From: Ichthyophis bannanicus
Taxonomy: Eukaryota; Chordata; Amphibia; Gymnophiona; Ichthyophiidae
Direction: 5' to 3'
NCBI GenBank assembly: GCA_033557465.1
Contig: JAWIIG010000025.1
Span: 6,815,001 to 6,879,000 of the forward strand
DNA: 64,000 nucleotides
Below are positions 10,823 to 21,501 of this stretch, piece after piece (the stretch's first letter is position 1; every line of letters begins with the position of its first letter). A program made the position numbers and the translations under genes. The notes beneath the pieces are model-generated. The model was not told where the DNA came from and searched no databases. It saw only the letters and a list, made by a program, of their open reading frames with translations.

Positions 10823-11499
10823 TAATTAGGTAGTGATGCTGTATTTTCAGCCATTCCAAGGTCTTGTCACTACATAAATTTAATTAGTAAGTTATTCAAA
10901 TTTAATCTACAAAATCTTCATTTAATGCAATAACCTGTTACATTGATTCAAGTAATTGATTCCTTAGACTGATGGTCATCTGGTAAATGTTTAATTTTTT
11001 ACAAGTGATAAATATCCAGAAAAAACTGAGACGTGTGAAAAAGAACCTTTCCTAGCCTGCGGTTTCAGTCCTTTCATCCAACTGCTTATAATGGAATAAT
11101 GCTTTCACATAAAGGTTCTGGGCCGTGGAGTGTTTTTCTCCTGCAAATCCTGATGGGGTGCCCATTATCAAGCTTTATTATGTAAAACAACAATACTACT
11201 TGTCCTGTTTAAAAACATTTCCCACAGAGTTTTTTTTCACAATTTAAAGACAAAAATTACAAACCAATTTCTGCTCTTCTCTGTTTTTAACAAATAGTTT
11301 TAATTATTTTTTGAGATAAAAAAGAAGTGTATACCATGTAACCGGGGATCCATACCAGGCGCTCCCCCGCCTCCCCACAAACTCCAAGACCCCCCTACCT
11401 TGCACATTACCCACAAAATGCACTGACACACATTGCTTGGAAAAAACACCAGGTCGCAGCTCTATTGCCCAATAACAATTAACATTTTTAAACAACCAA
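10823..11499. other. Unassigned AT-rich interval
   Basis: No coding signal and no recognisable repeat termini. The right part may include the 3' end of the adjacent minus-strand DIRS element, whose outer boundary I could not fix. Confidence 0.35.
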
Positions 11500-11793
11500 C
11501 AATAACTTAGCCAAGAATTTCCCCCCCCCCTCCCCCCACCCCCGGCAGAGCGATATGTCACCAGCCGTACTATAAGCAAGGTGACCTCGCTTCCGCCCCT
11601 GGTCCGGTCAACCACCGGTCCAGCTCGAACCACCCCTGCTCAACTTCGCCATATCACTAGCAAAAGTAAGCTCAGGGTTCTCCGGGTCGTGGGCACCCTG
11701 CCCCTGCCCCAAGTAGCTTATGTCTCCGGACCCCGGAAACCTCCGGGATCCCGCCACCGGCATAGACACGTATTTGTGGCTTTGCCGCCCCCC

Positions 11794-12372
11794 TTAACCG
11801 GGCAAAAGCTGCGACCTGCCTACCACCTTCTCCAATGCCTCTTGCCAGTCATTAAGAAGAAGGTCAAGTCCAACCGGGGACAAATGAACCCCATCCGACC
11901 TGTACAACCCTGCACAGGCCACATCCACCCAATCATGCTGCACATGGCACCCCCCGTGTTCAACCACCCATCTCCCAATCTGCCGATTGATCTTAGTCAA
12001 CCCCCGGGACCAGCGCCGCTGGTCCCTACACGCCGGCCATGGGATGACATCGGACCAAAGCAACACCACCCCAGCAAACATTAACAAAATGCGAGAAAAG
12101 TCCCTCTTAGCAGCGTTAATCAACTGCTTGCAGGTCCAAGAGGCCAGATCATTACCCCCCAAATGCAACAGAAGAAACCCGGGCTGTGTCCGAAGACGCG
12201 CATGGTGACGGAGCAAGGGCATTAACTGCGGCCACCTCAGTCCTCTTTCGCCCAGCCATGAAAGCGCCACCACCGAAGGCTCCAATTTCAGGTTCTGCCC
12301 GATAGGCCTCTCCTCAGCACGTCTGCCAGCCCAGAAGATAAACGAATGCCCAAGCATCCAACAGCCCCGCAC
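11794..12372 (-). CDS. SGNH/GDSL-type hydrolase ORF of the DIRS element
   Basis: This 192-codon frame carries the SGNH hydrolase blocks with all expected catalytic residues: GHS at residues 8-10 (block I, Ser10), GGND at 72-75 (block III, Asn74) and DGVH at 160-163 (block V, Asp160 and His163). Such domains are esterase/lipase-like. They are found in Ngaro-type elements and in CR1 ORF1, but their role in transposition is unclear. The first residue here is a GTG-derived valine, so the real start must lie upstream. A CTTTGCAG acceptor-like site at about 12398-12405 just precedes the frame, so translation could depend on splicing. It follows the recombinase, which ends at 12439. No break is visible. 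Confidence 0.75.
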   Translation of the reverse strand: MRGCWMLGHSFIFWAGRRAEERPIGQNLKLEPSVVALSWLGERGLRWPQLMPLLRHHARLRTQPGFLLLHLGGNDLASWTCKQLINAAKRDFSRILLMFAGVVLLWSDVIPWPACRDQRRWSRGLTKINRQIGRWVVEHGGCHVQHDWVDVACAGLYRSDGVHLSPVGLDLLLNDWQEALEKVVGRSQLLPG

Positions 12373-12397
12373 GCCTCTGCCCCGTTCTGCAAAGAAA

Positions 12398-12414
12398 ACA
12401 CAGTGTTAATGAGC
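12398..12414 (-). promoter_or_regulatory. Candidate 3' splice site before the hydrolase frame
   Basis: The minus strand reads TGTGTTTTCTTTGCAG, a polypyrimidine run ending in CAG, placed between the recombinase stop and the hydrolase frame. It fits a 3' splice site. I found no clear matching donor, so this is a candidate only. Confidence 0.35.
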
Positions 12415-12438
12415 TGCGCCCCCCCATATGCCCACGTA

Positions 12439-13352
12439 TCACAACCGGACATAAGTTTGAAAAGCCCTGGACCGCCACCTGCCAATCGCCTGTATTTGCG
12501 CAGGGGACAGTCCAAGACCCGCCGCACTGGTCGCCACCCCAATGCAGAAAGAATGCGCCGCAAATTGTCGGGCATCCTCCCCCATCTGCTGTAGCCCCAA
12601 CCGTAAGACCGCTGTCACCTGGTAACGGGTGACCAAACGAGCATCGGCATGGACAAAAAACCTGCCCTCTGCCCGGGGACGACCCTTCAAATACAACCGA
12701 GTCGCCGCCACTGGGCAGGTGAGCCCACCTATCGCCCGCAACACCACCCACATACCCCTGCCTTGCGGGTCTGTCTTTGACTTTCGCAACAAAACCTTCA
12801 AGCAATCCCCCTCCAGTCGCACATGATGTGTCTGTAAACACCTACCCGCCCCACCTTTTTTAGAATCGGCCACCAACTCACCCACCCGGAATGCACCAAA
12901 AAACGCCAGGCAGAATATCGCCCTGAAAAGGGTGGCCTCATATGCCGATGCAGCCACTGCAGTCAGCGCGTCACAAATCCCGGCCAGCAATTCATGGGTG
13001 ACAGGGCGACGCGCATCAGGCAAAGGGGGGTGGACACGTCTCCATCCCTGCATCAACTGCCGCACGGGAAAACCCTCCCCCGCAGGGGACCATCCAAGCA
13101 CTCTAGCGAAAAAAGAGAAGCCCACAAGGTGCTGGCGAACAGCTGTCCGAGACAGACCCATTCGCTTCGCACTAATAACATAGCCACCCAACAGTGCATC
13201 CGGCACAACCCCCCCCCCCCCCACCACGCCAGCTCCTGTAAGAAGGCAACCACTCGCCAACAGCCCCGGCAATAAGCATTCCACGTGCTGTCCGCGAGAG
13301 AACTCCGCAGCAGCTCCGTCATCTCCGTCGGCCACAGCTCCATAAGCTCCAT
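12439..13352 (-). pseudogene. Tyrosine recombinase of DIRS copy 1 (frameshifted; catalytic Arg changed)
   Basis: The N-terminal arm (MTELLRSSLADSTWNAYCRG) is in one frame from 13352. The catalytic domain is in another, running to 12439. The frame changes at a run of 14 C at 13209-13222, a likely slippage point or an assembly error. The catalytic domain has Arg in FFGAFRVGEL, Lys in KSKTD, and the final Tyr in FQTY. The second Arg of the usual H-x-x-R box is Cys here (HSFCIG): the codon is TGC where CGC would give Arg. That residue contacts the scissile phosphate, so this copy should be inactive even without the frameshift. The start overlaps the end of the RT-RNase H frame by about 30 bases, common in DIRS elements. 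Confidence 0.85.
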
Positions 13353-15094
13353 GGGACCTCCGAGCCCATCGGATCCGCTTCTGGGGCCAGCAGTCTGAAA
13401 TGCTGCAACTGCAAACGAGACAGAGCATCAGCGATGCCATTCCTATGACCCGGAATATTTCGAGCTCTCAAGGTCACATTCAAACGCAAGCAGGCTAATA
13501 CTACCTTCTGCATCAAAGCAGCAACGTCCGCGCACCGAGGCGAATAATTATTGATAACACTCACAACTGCTTCATTATCACACCACCACACCACTTTTTT
13601 GTTACACAACCTATCTGGCCACAATTCCAACGTCACCAAGATAGGGAACAACTCGAGGAAGGTAATGTTCTTCAGAAGCCCCGTCTCCCCCCAGGCCGCC
13701 GGCCATTGGCTCGCGCACCAAGATCCACCAAAGTAAATACCTAACCCTACACCCCCGGCTGCGTCAGTGTACAACTGCAAGTCCACGCTCGAACACTCCT
13801 CACCGACGAGGACCGCCGACCCATTAAAATCCTGCAAGAAGGCATCCCAGACAGACAAGTCCTCACGCATGCACCTGGAAATCCGAATACGATGATGAGG
13901 TTTAGAAACACCACTCGTGGCCATCGCCAACCTTCGTAGAAATATTCGCCCCATCGGAATCACTCTACAAGCAAAATTCAAGGACCCAAGCAGTGCCTGC
14001 ATTTCTCTCAGAGTATACTTCACCGAGACCACCGCATTGGCCACCAAAACCCTCAACTGTATCACCTTCACTAATGGTAAACGCGCCACCATAGCAACGG
14101 AGTCCAACTCGATTCCCAAAAAAGTGATGGTAGTCGCTGGACCTTCCATTTTCTGTTCCGCCAACAGGACCCCCAAATCGCCTGCCACCGTAACGAAACC
14201 CTCCAACAACTCACTACACTGAGAAGTGTGCGCCGCCCCCACAAAGAAAAAATCGTCCAAATAATGGACCAAATCAGCACAACCTACCGTTTGCTCCACG
14301 GCCCAGTGCAGAAAGGTGCTAAAAGTCTCGAAGTAAGCACACGACACTGCGCAACCCATGGGCATGCATTTGTCGAAATAATACTCGCCAAAGACCTGGA
14401 AACCCAGCAAAGGAAAGGAGGAGGGGTGCACCGGTAACAATCGAAACGCGGACTCAATGTCCACCTTCGCCATCAGTGCTCCAGACCCCGCCTTATCGAA
14501 AGAAGCATAACGTACTGTGCAGTACTCTCTCGGAATATGATCATTGACCGATGCCCCTTCAGGGTAAGACAAATTATGGATTAACCAGAACTTACCCGGC
14601 TCTTTCTTTGGGACAACCCCAAAAGGAGAAACCACAAATTCTTTAAACGGGGGATCCGCAAACGGGCCCGCTATCCGGCCCAACTTCAATTCGCCATCTA
14701 ACTTTTCCTGCAAGACCGCCGCAAAGCGCCACACGGAAGCGGCATTCCGTGCAGCCAAAGAAACCACCCTGCCCCTAACCGGGATGACAAAACCGTTCGA
14801 AAACCCCCCAAGCAACACCCCTTTGTCCCGCACCCTAGGGTAATGTAGTAACCAGTCTCACAAGACCTCAATCCGAATTGGCGATGGGGCTAACCCAAAA
14901 ATTGCACTATCACTTGGCTGATGGCAATGGCCCTTTTCGTACACATTTGGCTGCCGCATGCCCTCCCCCGCAAACCGAACATGCATGTCGGAACTTGCAA
15001 TCCGGGAATGGGCAGGAGGACTTGTTGAACCTCCAGCACACGTCCGCCACAGCTCCAATTCCCGGCTTGCCTGGGGCCCCTGCCCCGCCCACAC
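13319..15094 (-). pseudogene. DIRS reverse transcriptase-RNase H, copy 1 (one nonsense codon)
   Basis: The main open part (13319-14833) encodes 504 residues: RT motif A KVDIESAFR (Asp125), catalytic YLDD at 191-194, then RNase H with TDAAG at 356-360, FLELFP (Glu394), WWCDN (Asp419) and a C-terminal IADALSRL. The same frame continues upstream to 15094, interrupted only by a TGA at 14858-14860. The aligned segment of copy 2 (from 45758) is open through the equivalent region, so the TGA is a true nonsense change. A CGA-to-TGA change is the simplest explanation. The product would copy the RNA and remove it during replication. It overlaps the end of Gag. Confidence 0.88.
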
Positions 15095-15947
15095 GAAAGG
15101 GCCGGTTCACCATCGGAAGAGCCGCCCCCCCCCCCACTTTAACGCCACTTCCCCCAACCCCCACCGCACTCGACCTAACTGACATTTGGGTGAGCCACAA
15201 ATTGATATCCTGCGTGCCCCAGGACAGCAACTTGTTCTCCTCCATCTTATCTCGAAACTTCTCATCGTAATTAAGCCATGACCACCCATCATGGACCTGA
15301 GAAGCCTCAAGAATCGAGTCAGCATAGGACAAAAGCATCCCATACTGATCTGGATAGTGACGCCCCCAAACACTCGCCAGGTGCAAAAAAACCCTCACCC
15401 AATTGACCACCGTCCTCGCCACCTTCCTAACCCTACCGGCCTTTTCATCCTCCTTCCGCTTCTTCTTGCTTTCACCGGAATGCTTACGTCCCTCCAAAAG
15501 CCTAAAAATATCAATATACCGCCTCATCCTTATTCTCCTCCGCAACTTCCTTGGAACACCTTCCCACAATTCAGACAAAACCGTCACCGCCGCCGCACCT
15601 CCACCAGCTGATCCGCCCTCCACAACCGTCCTACCCCCCGCCGAGGACCCCGTGGACGAACTGGAGGAAGTGGAAGAGGACGACCCGGATCAGTGTCGCC
15701 GCCGGCACGCATGCTTCTTCTTCCTGGAAGCCTTACCAGACCTCTCGGCGCGCGCTCCACCCCCAGCCCCACTGACTTGCTCCAACGGCAACTCACCCAC
15801 TGCCGATTCCACATTCGAAGGCTGCGCTGCCCGCTGCTGGCCCACAGAGGACTGGTCCCACGGCTCTCTATCGCTGCACTCCGCCGTCCCAGCTCCAGAT
15901 TCACCACAGGCACCTGACGTCGCACTCACCGTTGCCTGGTGCTGCAT
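14910..15947 (-). pseudogene. DIRS Gag-like protein, copy 1 (one nonsense codon)
   Basis: I place the start at ATG 15945-15947, shortly after a strong acceptor-like site, because copy 2 also has an ATG just behind the same site. A basic, serine-rich N-terminal part follows. The frame is interrupted by one TGA at 15690-15692 and stays open to 14910. The conserved core reads LWEGVPRKLRRRIRMRRYID, then a helical part with LNYDEKFRDKMEENKLLSWG. The C-terminus has a Cys-Cys-Cys-His finger (CWRFNKSSCPFPDCKFRH) and a Cys-Cys-His-Cys knuckle (CSVCGGGHAAAKC). It probably binds element RNA. Copy 2 has the same domain order at 44750-45837. Confidence 0.82.
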
Positions 15948-15974
15948 AGCTCCAGAAGCCTCGCCCAAAGGAAC

Positions 15975-15997
15975 CTGCGAAGACAAAAAAGGAAAAA
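15975..15997 (-). promoter_or_regulatory. Candidate 3' splice site before Gag
   Basis: The minus strand has a pyrimidine-rich TTTTTTGTCTTCGCAG ending at 15975, with the first Gag ATG 28 bases further on. Copy 2 keeps a matching TTTTTGTCTCCGCAG at 44726-44740 before its ATG at 44750. Retention in both copies suggests a spliced leader for Gag, which is inference. Confidence 0.45.
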
Positions 15998-17117
15998 AAA
16001 GCAGGGGGAACAGCCACAGGCCATGCTGTCTGCCAAGCCCCAGACCAATCACCCCTTGAGGAGCCCTGCCCACCCCCAAGCCAATGCTCCCAACCCGGGA
16101 GCCCCATGGACCTTGCCCCCCTCGCAAAACCAGCACCCCCCCCCCCGTGTCCCTGCCTGAAACCCAAAACCAGCCCACTCAGGGCCCTGTTCAGCCCCAT
16201 GGCCCATAGCATCCTCCCTGGGCAGCCCCCAAACACCCTGCCCTCCTTCCAGCTCTTCCCCCCCTCCCCAGGACCAGCCCCCAGCACTGAAGCAGCCCCG
16301 GCGCACTGGCCCCCCCGCGACGGCAGCACCCTGCACCCTACGGCCCCTCCCCCTCCCCCTCCCAGAACCCCAGACAGATAAAATTGACCCCCGGCACCCC
16401 CTTCCAGCAGGCCCAGCCAGGCCTTCAACTGCTACACCCAACACACCCCTCCCTTGACTCATCGGGCCTACCGGCTACCCCCTAGCCCCCTTACTGCCCC
16501 GACGGCCCCCCGAACGCTGCCCAGAAGTCACCTCGCGCCTCGCGTGCCCCCCCTTCTTCTTCTTACGCCCTCCCGCCATAATAAAGACTGCATGCACTGC
16601 CCCCAAGCTCTCCGGAACAATTCAGCGGTTTTTTGTTTGTTCCGGTTTGGTTTAAAAGCTATTAGGATGCAATCGTGCGGGTTTGCTAAAGCCCCCCCTA
16701 TGCCTGAGCAGCCAAAGCCCCTCCCCTTGCCTGAGCAGCCACCGACGCACCGCAAAGACCGGGATCCTTCAGCAGCAGTCCTCCGCACACAAGTCCTCCA
16801 TCAGGTAAACACCGCGCCACTATCGGGAAGACGCCACCGCCACCAAAAGAAGAACACGCACCGACGCTGCAGAAGACGCTGCCGGCTCCCCGCTTGTCAA
16901 CCATGTGCCCAGCGCGCGCCCACGCCGCTGGAGCACATGGCCCTGTGCACTGACCCGATTAGCTGCTGGCTCGCTCGCGACGCCAGCAACCAATCGGTTT
17001 AAATGATGCCGGCCTCCTCACCACCTCCCCCCCCATGCCCTCTGGAAACCGGGACCCACGCCCGGCTGGAACCGCCGGTTACCGGCGTCCGCCGGGACCG
17101 TGCCCGCGGCCTTCCTA
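15998..17117 (-). other. GC-rich 5' leader of DIRS copy 1
   Basis: Long GC-rich non-coding region on the minus strand. Many opposite-strand frames are open only because of base composition. It begins with AAGGCCGCGGGCA, shared with the start of copy 2. It probably holds the promoter and the first intron. Confidence 0.5.
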
Positions 17118-18420
17118 TTATGACCACACCTTTAAAAAAACATATAAAGATCTCTTTCCATGAGTTTGTTCTTTAAAATAATTGCTGTTATACATGAGGT
17201 TGATATCCAAAACTGTTGATATGGTCAGGTATGGTTTTGAGCGCATAAATGCTTTTATTAAAAAAATCTGTGGTGATTCTATGTAACTTTGCTCCTTTTA
17301 TTTCTAAAATAGCCATATTTATACATCCAGAAAAAGGTTTTGAATGGGCCAAGAGCAAGACAAACATATAGGGGCTGATATTGAGCCACGGCAGCCTCTG
17401 CATTGATTTAACTGCCAATTCTGACACTTAAATTGATACGTATATTTGGAGCTACTACACATGTGAAGGCACATTTTAGAAAGAATATCAGGGCTGTTGC
17501 AGAGATGTGCAAACAGACATGCGTGTACTATTGTGGTAATTTTACAAGCATGGCTCTCAATATCTATGAACCTTGTGAAATCATGCTACAGATATCCCCA
17601 CCAATTCTAGATGTCGCCGGTGATTAAAAGGACAGATGTCTGTGCAACAGAAAATAGACAGGCGGGCACATGTAAATGTGCCATAGGCCTCAACGGGTTG
17701 GGACTATATTTATGCTATTGCAAGATGAAACTAGTTGTGCAATATTGGGGAAATTTGCATGCGCTACAGGAAATAGGATATAGCCAGCTCCCTCACTCCC
17801 CACCCCCACGCCCACCCCCTGGAACTTCTGCATGTGCTCATGACCAGAACACAGCACCAAGAGTTTAACCCAGCAACCCAATTTCAGTAGGGTGGAAACA
17901 TTGCTTCTGTGTCACATTGTCCTGGACCAGGAGGAGACCTTCTACACTCCACATGGTCATAGCTCCCCCCATGCTGCAGCAAGAAGGGTCTAGGAGCAGA
18001 TCCACACAACACTGGCACAGTGAGTCACCCAAAGATACAACATGGTGGGGTCAAGTAGTTGCAGGCAGGTACCCAATGGGCAGGCAGTCAGGGCAGGGTG
18101 AAAAGGTAGCAAAGATAGCCAGGTTTCCCTGTGAGACATCCATTGTAGGGTCTGTCAGAGCCAGATGAGAGAGGTGTGGAACTACAGATAGATAGACAGC
18201 CTGATGTATTGTACTATGCACCCATGGGGGTAGTATGGGCACACCAGGACAGGTCGAGAAGTGGCAGGGGAACAGGGGGCAACATATAGGCAGGACATCA
18301 GTTAGCAAATGGGAAGGGTGTTTGTGTGTGGCTGCATGAGGCCATGGGTAGTGCAGCGACTGCATGCCCCATGTCTGTAGTGTGGTAATGGCATGTGTGC
18401 AGGTTGACATTGGGTCGTAT
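17118..18420. other. Unassigned interval between DIRS and the Tc1 relic
   Basis: I see no coding frame with family similarity and no repeat termini. The part at 17900-18420 is GC-moderate with ACAGATAGATAGACAG-like short repeats. It may be an old repeat that I cannot place. Confidence 0.35.
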
Positions 18421-18425
18421 GAGGA

Positions 18426-18982
18426 GTGGTTTCAACCTGCACTATATGCCATGCACTAAACAAAGAAGGACTTCAAACTGGAAGGCCAAGGATGACTCCA
18501 CTGTTCAAAGACAGACATAAAAAGGCATTCCTGATCTTTGCCCAAACCCACCTTGAGAAACCACAATCCTTCTGGGAAAATGTTCTGTGGACAGATGAAA
18601 CCAAACTTGAGCTCTTTGGCAATGCAGACCAGTGATACATTTACAGGTGGAGAAATTAAGCTTTTAAGGAAAAAAAACACCCTTCATACAGTTAAATATG
18701 GTGGAGGTCCATAATATTGTGGGGCTGTTTTGCTGCCTCAGGAACTGGAGGCCTGAAACAGATTAATGAATCATGAAGTCAGAGGTCTACCAAGGTATTT
18801 TGGAGCGAAATGTACTAGCTAGTGTCATAAACCTAGGTCTGGATCGAAGGTCATGGGTCCTCCAGCAGGACCCAAAATATACTCCAAAACTACAAACGAA
18901 TAGTTAAAAAGGAAAATATGGACTATTTAAAAATGGCCAGCAATGAGTCCTGATCTCAATTCAATCAAGAACCTTTGGAAAG
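18426..18982 (+). pseudogene. Tc1/mariner-type transposase relic
   Basis: Decayed, multiply frameshifted C-terminal half of a Tc1-like transposase. Visible signatures are SFWENVLWTDETKLELFG (around 18567-18627, carrying the second catalytic Asp), TVKYGGG, LWGCFAASGTGGL, a WVLQQDPKYTPK-like block and LNSIKNLWKE near the end. The N-terminal helix-turn-helix part and both terminal repeats are missing. The right end is cut by a CR1 tail. It is one of the oldest layers of this region. Confidence 0.85.
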
Positions 18983-18983
18983 A

Positions 18984-19140
18984 AATAAGAACATAAGATA
19001 TGCCATACTATTTCAGACCAAGGTCCATCAAGCCCAGTATTCTGTTTCCAACAGTGGCCAATCTAGGTCATACGTACCTAGCAGTATCCCCAAGAGACAC
19101 AGGTTCCACAATTCTTGTATTGGGTCAAGCATTGATATCC
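18984..19140 (-). mobile_element. CR1 LINE 3' end (minus)
   Basis: The minus strand matches the CR1 tail of copy D (50040-50199): CCAACAGTGGCCAATC, then TTGATGGACCTTGGTCT, ending in a TTCTTAT-type tail. It is truncated to about 157 bp. Confidence 0.8.
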
Positions 19141-19767
19141 TGGTCGATTTGGTTCCGCTGTGAGGGTGATAGGATGCTTTGTAGAGGCCTGTGGGCTGGA
19201 TAGCTTGCCTTGGAGATAGGTTACGTAGGTTTCAGGGGTTAGGGCATCTATTTCTTGGCCTTGAGGGGCTCTCGATAAGTTCTTGACTGTGGTGAATAGT
19301 TCTCTGGGACGGTTTAGAGAACTCATTATTATGTTTGTGTGGTGATGTTTTTTCTGATTGAGAATTAATTTGTTGTATTCACGCAGTTTGGTTGAGTAAT
19401 CATGTTGATCTTGTTGTGCCTTGGTTTTCCTCCAGCGTCCTTCAAGTCTTCTTAGGATGGTCTTTGCTTGCTTTATTTCTGGAGAGTGCTATGGGGCTTT
19501 GTTTTGTCGCTTGGATGCTTTTGGGTTTGGAGGTGCAGAGGCAGATAGTGAAAAGGTATTATTCCAGTTCTCAATCAGTAAAGGAAGATTCTCGGAGTTA
19601 GACTCAAGATTGGGGATTGTTTGAGTGAGTAGAGTGTCCCGGTTAAATTCCTTAAAGCATCTAGTTGAGTTTGAAAAACCCTGTCTGGGGTGTGGAAAGT
19701 CCAGAGGAAGATTGAATTGAATCATGTTGTGATCTGACCAGGTTGAAGTCGCCCAAAAACGAAAAGT
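19141..19767 (-). mobile_element. L2-type LINE fragment (minus)
   Basis: Two minus-strand frames carry pieces of an L2-like ORF2. One, at 19489-19836, shows WSDHNMIQFNL, like the end of the APE endonuclease, and then linker sequence. The other, at 19078-19326, shows NRPRELFTTVKNL, the segment between endonuclease and RT. The fragment is frameshifted and lacks the catalytic RT core. Confidence 0.65.
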
Positions 19768-19878
19768 CGGCCATAGCGGAGAAACTAAATTCTTTGTTTT
19801 AGTCTTTACTGAAGAAGATATAAGGAAGTTACCCATTACTGAAATGATATCTAAAGGTAATATACAGTATCAGAAGAA

Positions 19879-20484
19879 TTGAAAGAAATATCGATAAACC
19901 TGGAAGATATATTACAACTATTTGGTAAACTGAAGAGCACATCACCTGGATCAGATGGTATACATCCCATGGTGCTGAAAGAGCTGAAATATGAGATTGT
20001 AGACCTACTATTAGTAATCTGTGAACTATCATTAATATCATCTGTAGTACCTGAATATTGGGGAATAGCTAATGTAATGCCACTTTTTAAAAAGGTTTAC
20101 AGAGGTGATCCAGGAAACAATAGATCAGTGAGCTTGATGTCAGTACCAGGCAAAATGGTAGAAACCATTATAAAGAATGGTTTAATGGGAGAAAGTCAAC
20201 ATGGGTTTAGCCAAGCAAAGTCTTGTTTTACTAATCTGTTATACTTTTTTGAAGGTGTGAATAAACAAGTAAGTAGAGGTGAGTCAGTTGATACAGTGTA
20301 TCTGGATTTTCAGAAAGCCTTTGACAAGGTCCCTCATGAGAGACTCTTGGCAAAATTAAAAAGTCATGGGCTAGGATGCAGTGTACTATTGTGGATTAGG
20401 AACTGGTTAAAAGATAGAAAGCAGAGAGTAGGGCTAAATGGCCAAGTTTCTCAGTGGAGAAAGGTGAATAGTGGAGTACCCTAG
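19879..20484 (+). pseudogene. CR1 reverse transcriptase fragment, copy A
   Basis: A 201-codon open piece of CR1 RT. It shows the SPGSDGIHPMVLKEL block, PLFKKVYRGDPGNN, SQHGFSQAKSC and motif A VYLDFQKAFDKVPHERLL with the catalytic Asp. It stops at a TAG just before VPQGS, then the hAT MITE follows. The YADD-type box would lie after the insertions (around 20878-20910) and reads SADDT there. Confidence 0.85.
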
Positions 20485-20495
20485 GAATCTGTGCT

Positions 20496-20809
20496 CAGGG
20501 ATAGCCCAAGTGTTTCTACTGCCTCAGGCAGAAGCCCCAGCTGTGCCGCCCCCTTCTTCTGAACCACACCGCTCCCGGTGCTGAGCGTGCTGATGCCTAG
20601 TCCATCAGTGGGGGGTGGCTCGGCTTGGCATGGTGGTAGCAGCAGCTCGTGGCAAGCCATGTGCTTTAGCACATATGGTCTGCCACTTCTGACCCCCCTC
20701 CGACACATCTTCCCATTGAAGGTGTGTCAGCATGGTCTGCTGCGGACACCATGCCATGCTGTCCATTGAGGGCTACCACCTAGCCTGCCTAGAGGACAAG
20801 CCAGCCCTG
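20496..20809. mobile_element. hAT-type MITE, 314 bp
   Basis: Flanked by the exact 8-bp duplication TCTGTGCT (20488-20495 and 20810-20817), which is the duplicated CR1 sequence. The ends begin CAGGGATAGC on the left and CAGGGCTGGC (complement) on the right, fitting the short hAT terminal repeat. No ORF. It resembles the ends of the larger element at 56729-62092. Confidence 0.8.
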
Positions 20810-21002
20810 TCTGTGCTGGGCCCGCAGTTTTTTAACATATTCATAAATGATCTGGAAATAGGAATAAAGAATGAGGTGATCAAATCTGCAGATGACACAA
20901 TTATTCAAAGTTATTAAAACACAAGAGGATTATGAAAAATTGAAAGACTGGATATCCAAATGGCAGATGAAATTTAATGTGGACAAATACAAAGTTATGC
21001 AC

Positions 21003-21501
21003 TAAGAGGCCAGTTCTATTCTGGCTATCCAGCCCCTTTGCAGCCCCTCAGAATCGGGACATGCAGCAGTAGCACCCGATTCTGATCCCGCAAGGGCTAG
21101 ACGTGCCCATGGGATCAGAATCGGGTCTACTGGCCTGGACATGCAGGCTGGGCCCCAATTCTGATGGGCTGCTTTCCCAGCAGATCCCCGGCTAACTCAG
21201 CCAGGCTCCATAGACGGGGGACTTATTCAAGGTGGAATAAGTCCCCCGTCTATGTGTCTGACCATGGATGTACAGGATTGACCTCAGAACCAGCCCTGTA
21301 TATCCGGGGTCACGACCCGCCCATGCCCCGCCTTCGCTCTGCCTCCAGACCACCTCCTCCTACCCCCGTCAAAGGCTCCCCTTACAACAGCACTGTTTGT
21401 ATGGGGAACCTTTTAACTGGGAGCAGCAGGGGGATGAATAACGGGGATGTATGTCCAAGCAGGACATACATCCCCGCTACTTGTGGCACAGAATGATCCC
21501 C
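21003..21501. repeat. Unnamed interspersed repeat, copy 1
   Basis: Inserted in CR1 copy A between GTTATGCAC and the following CR1 sequence. It contains GGGACTTATTC...GAATAAGTCCC as a palindrome and repeats of GATCAGAATCGGGTCTAC. Two more copies lie at 53482-54185 and 55020-56338. The ends share a weak inverted TAAGRGG start. Probably a non-autonomous DNA element, but I see no firm target duplication. Confidence 0.5.

Larger units (their letters stand above)
11500..17117 (-). mobile_element. DIRS/Ngaro-type retrotransposon, copy 1 (near complete)
   Basis: Order on the minus strand: GC-rich leader (17117-15975), Gag, RT-RNase H, tyrosine recombinase, SGNH hydrolase, then a 3' non-coding part. 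There is no DDE integrase. These retrotransposons integrate a circular intermediate with a tyrosine recombinase. A hydrolase ORF is known from the Ngaro branch. The 5' edge is set by a block beginning AAGGCCGCGGGCA that also starts copy 2 near 43490. I could not locate the split direct repeats by eye, so the ends are approximate. Confidence 0.8.

Noticed and set aside
11304..11633. Minus-strand 109-codon frame next to the DIRS hydrolase
   Set aside because: It lies in the DIRS 3' non-coding region, crosses a G/C homopolymer and has no recognisable domain.
12398..12438. Recombinase-hydrolase fusion protein
   Set aside because: A TGA ends the recombinase frame at 12439 and the hydrolase lies in another frame. 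A spliced or separate product is more likely.
15403..16059. Plus-strand 218-codon frame opposite DIRS Gag
   Set aside because: Antisense shadow of the GC-rich Gag region, Pro/Ser-rich, no family match.
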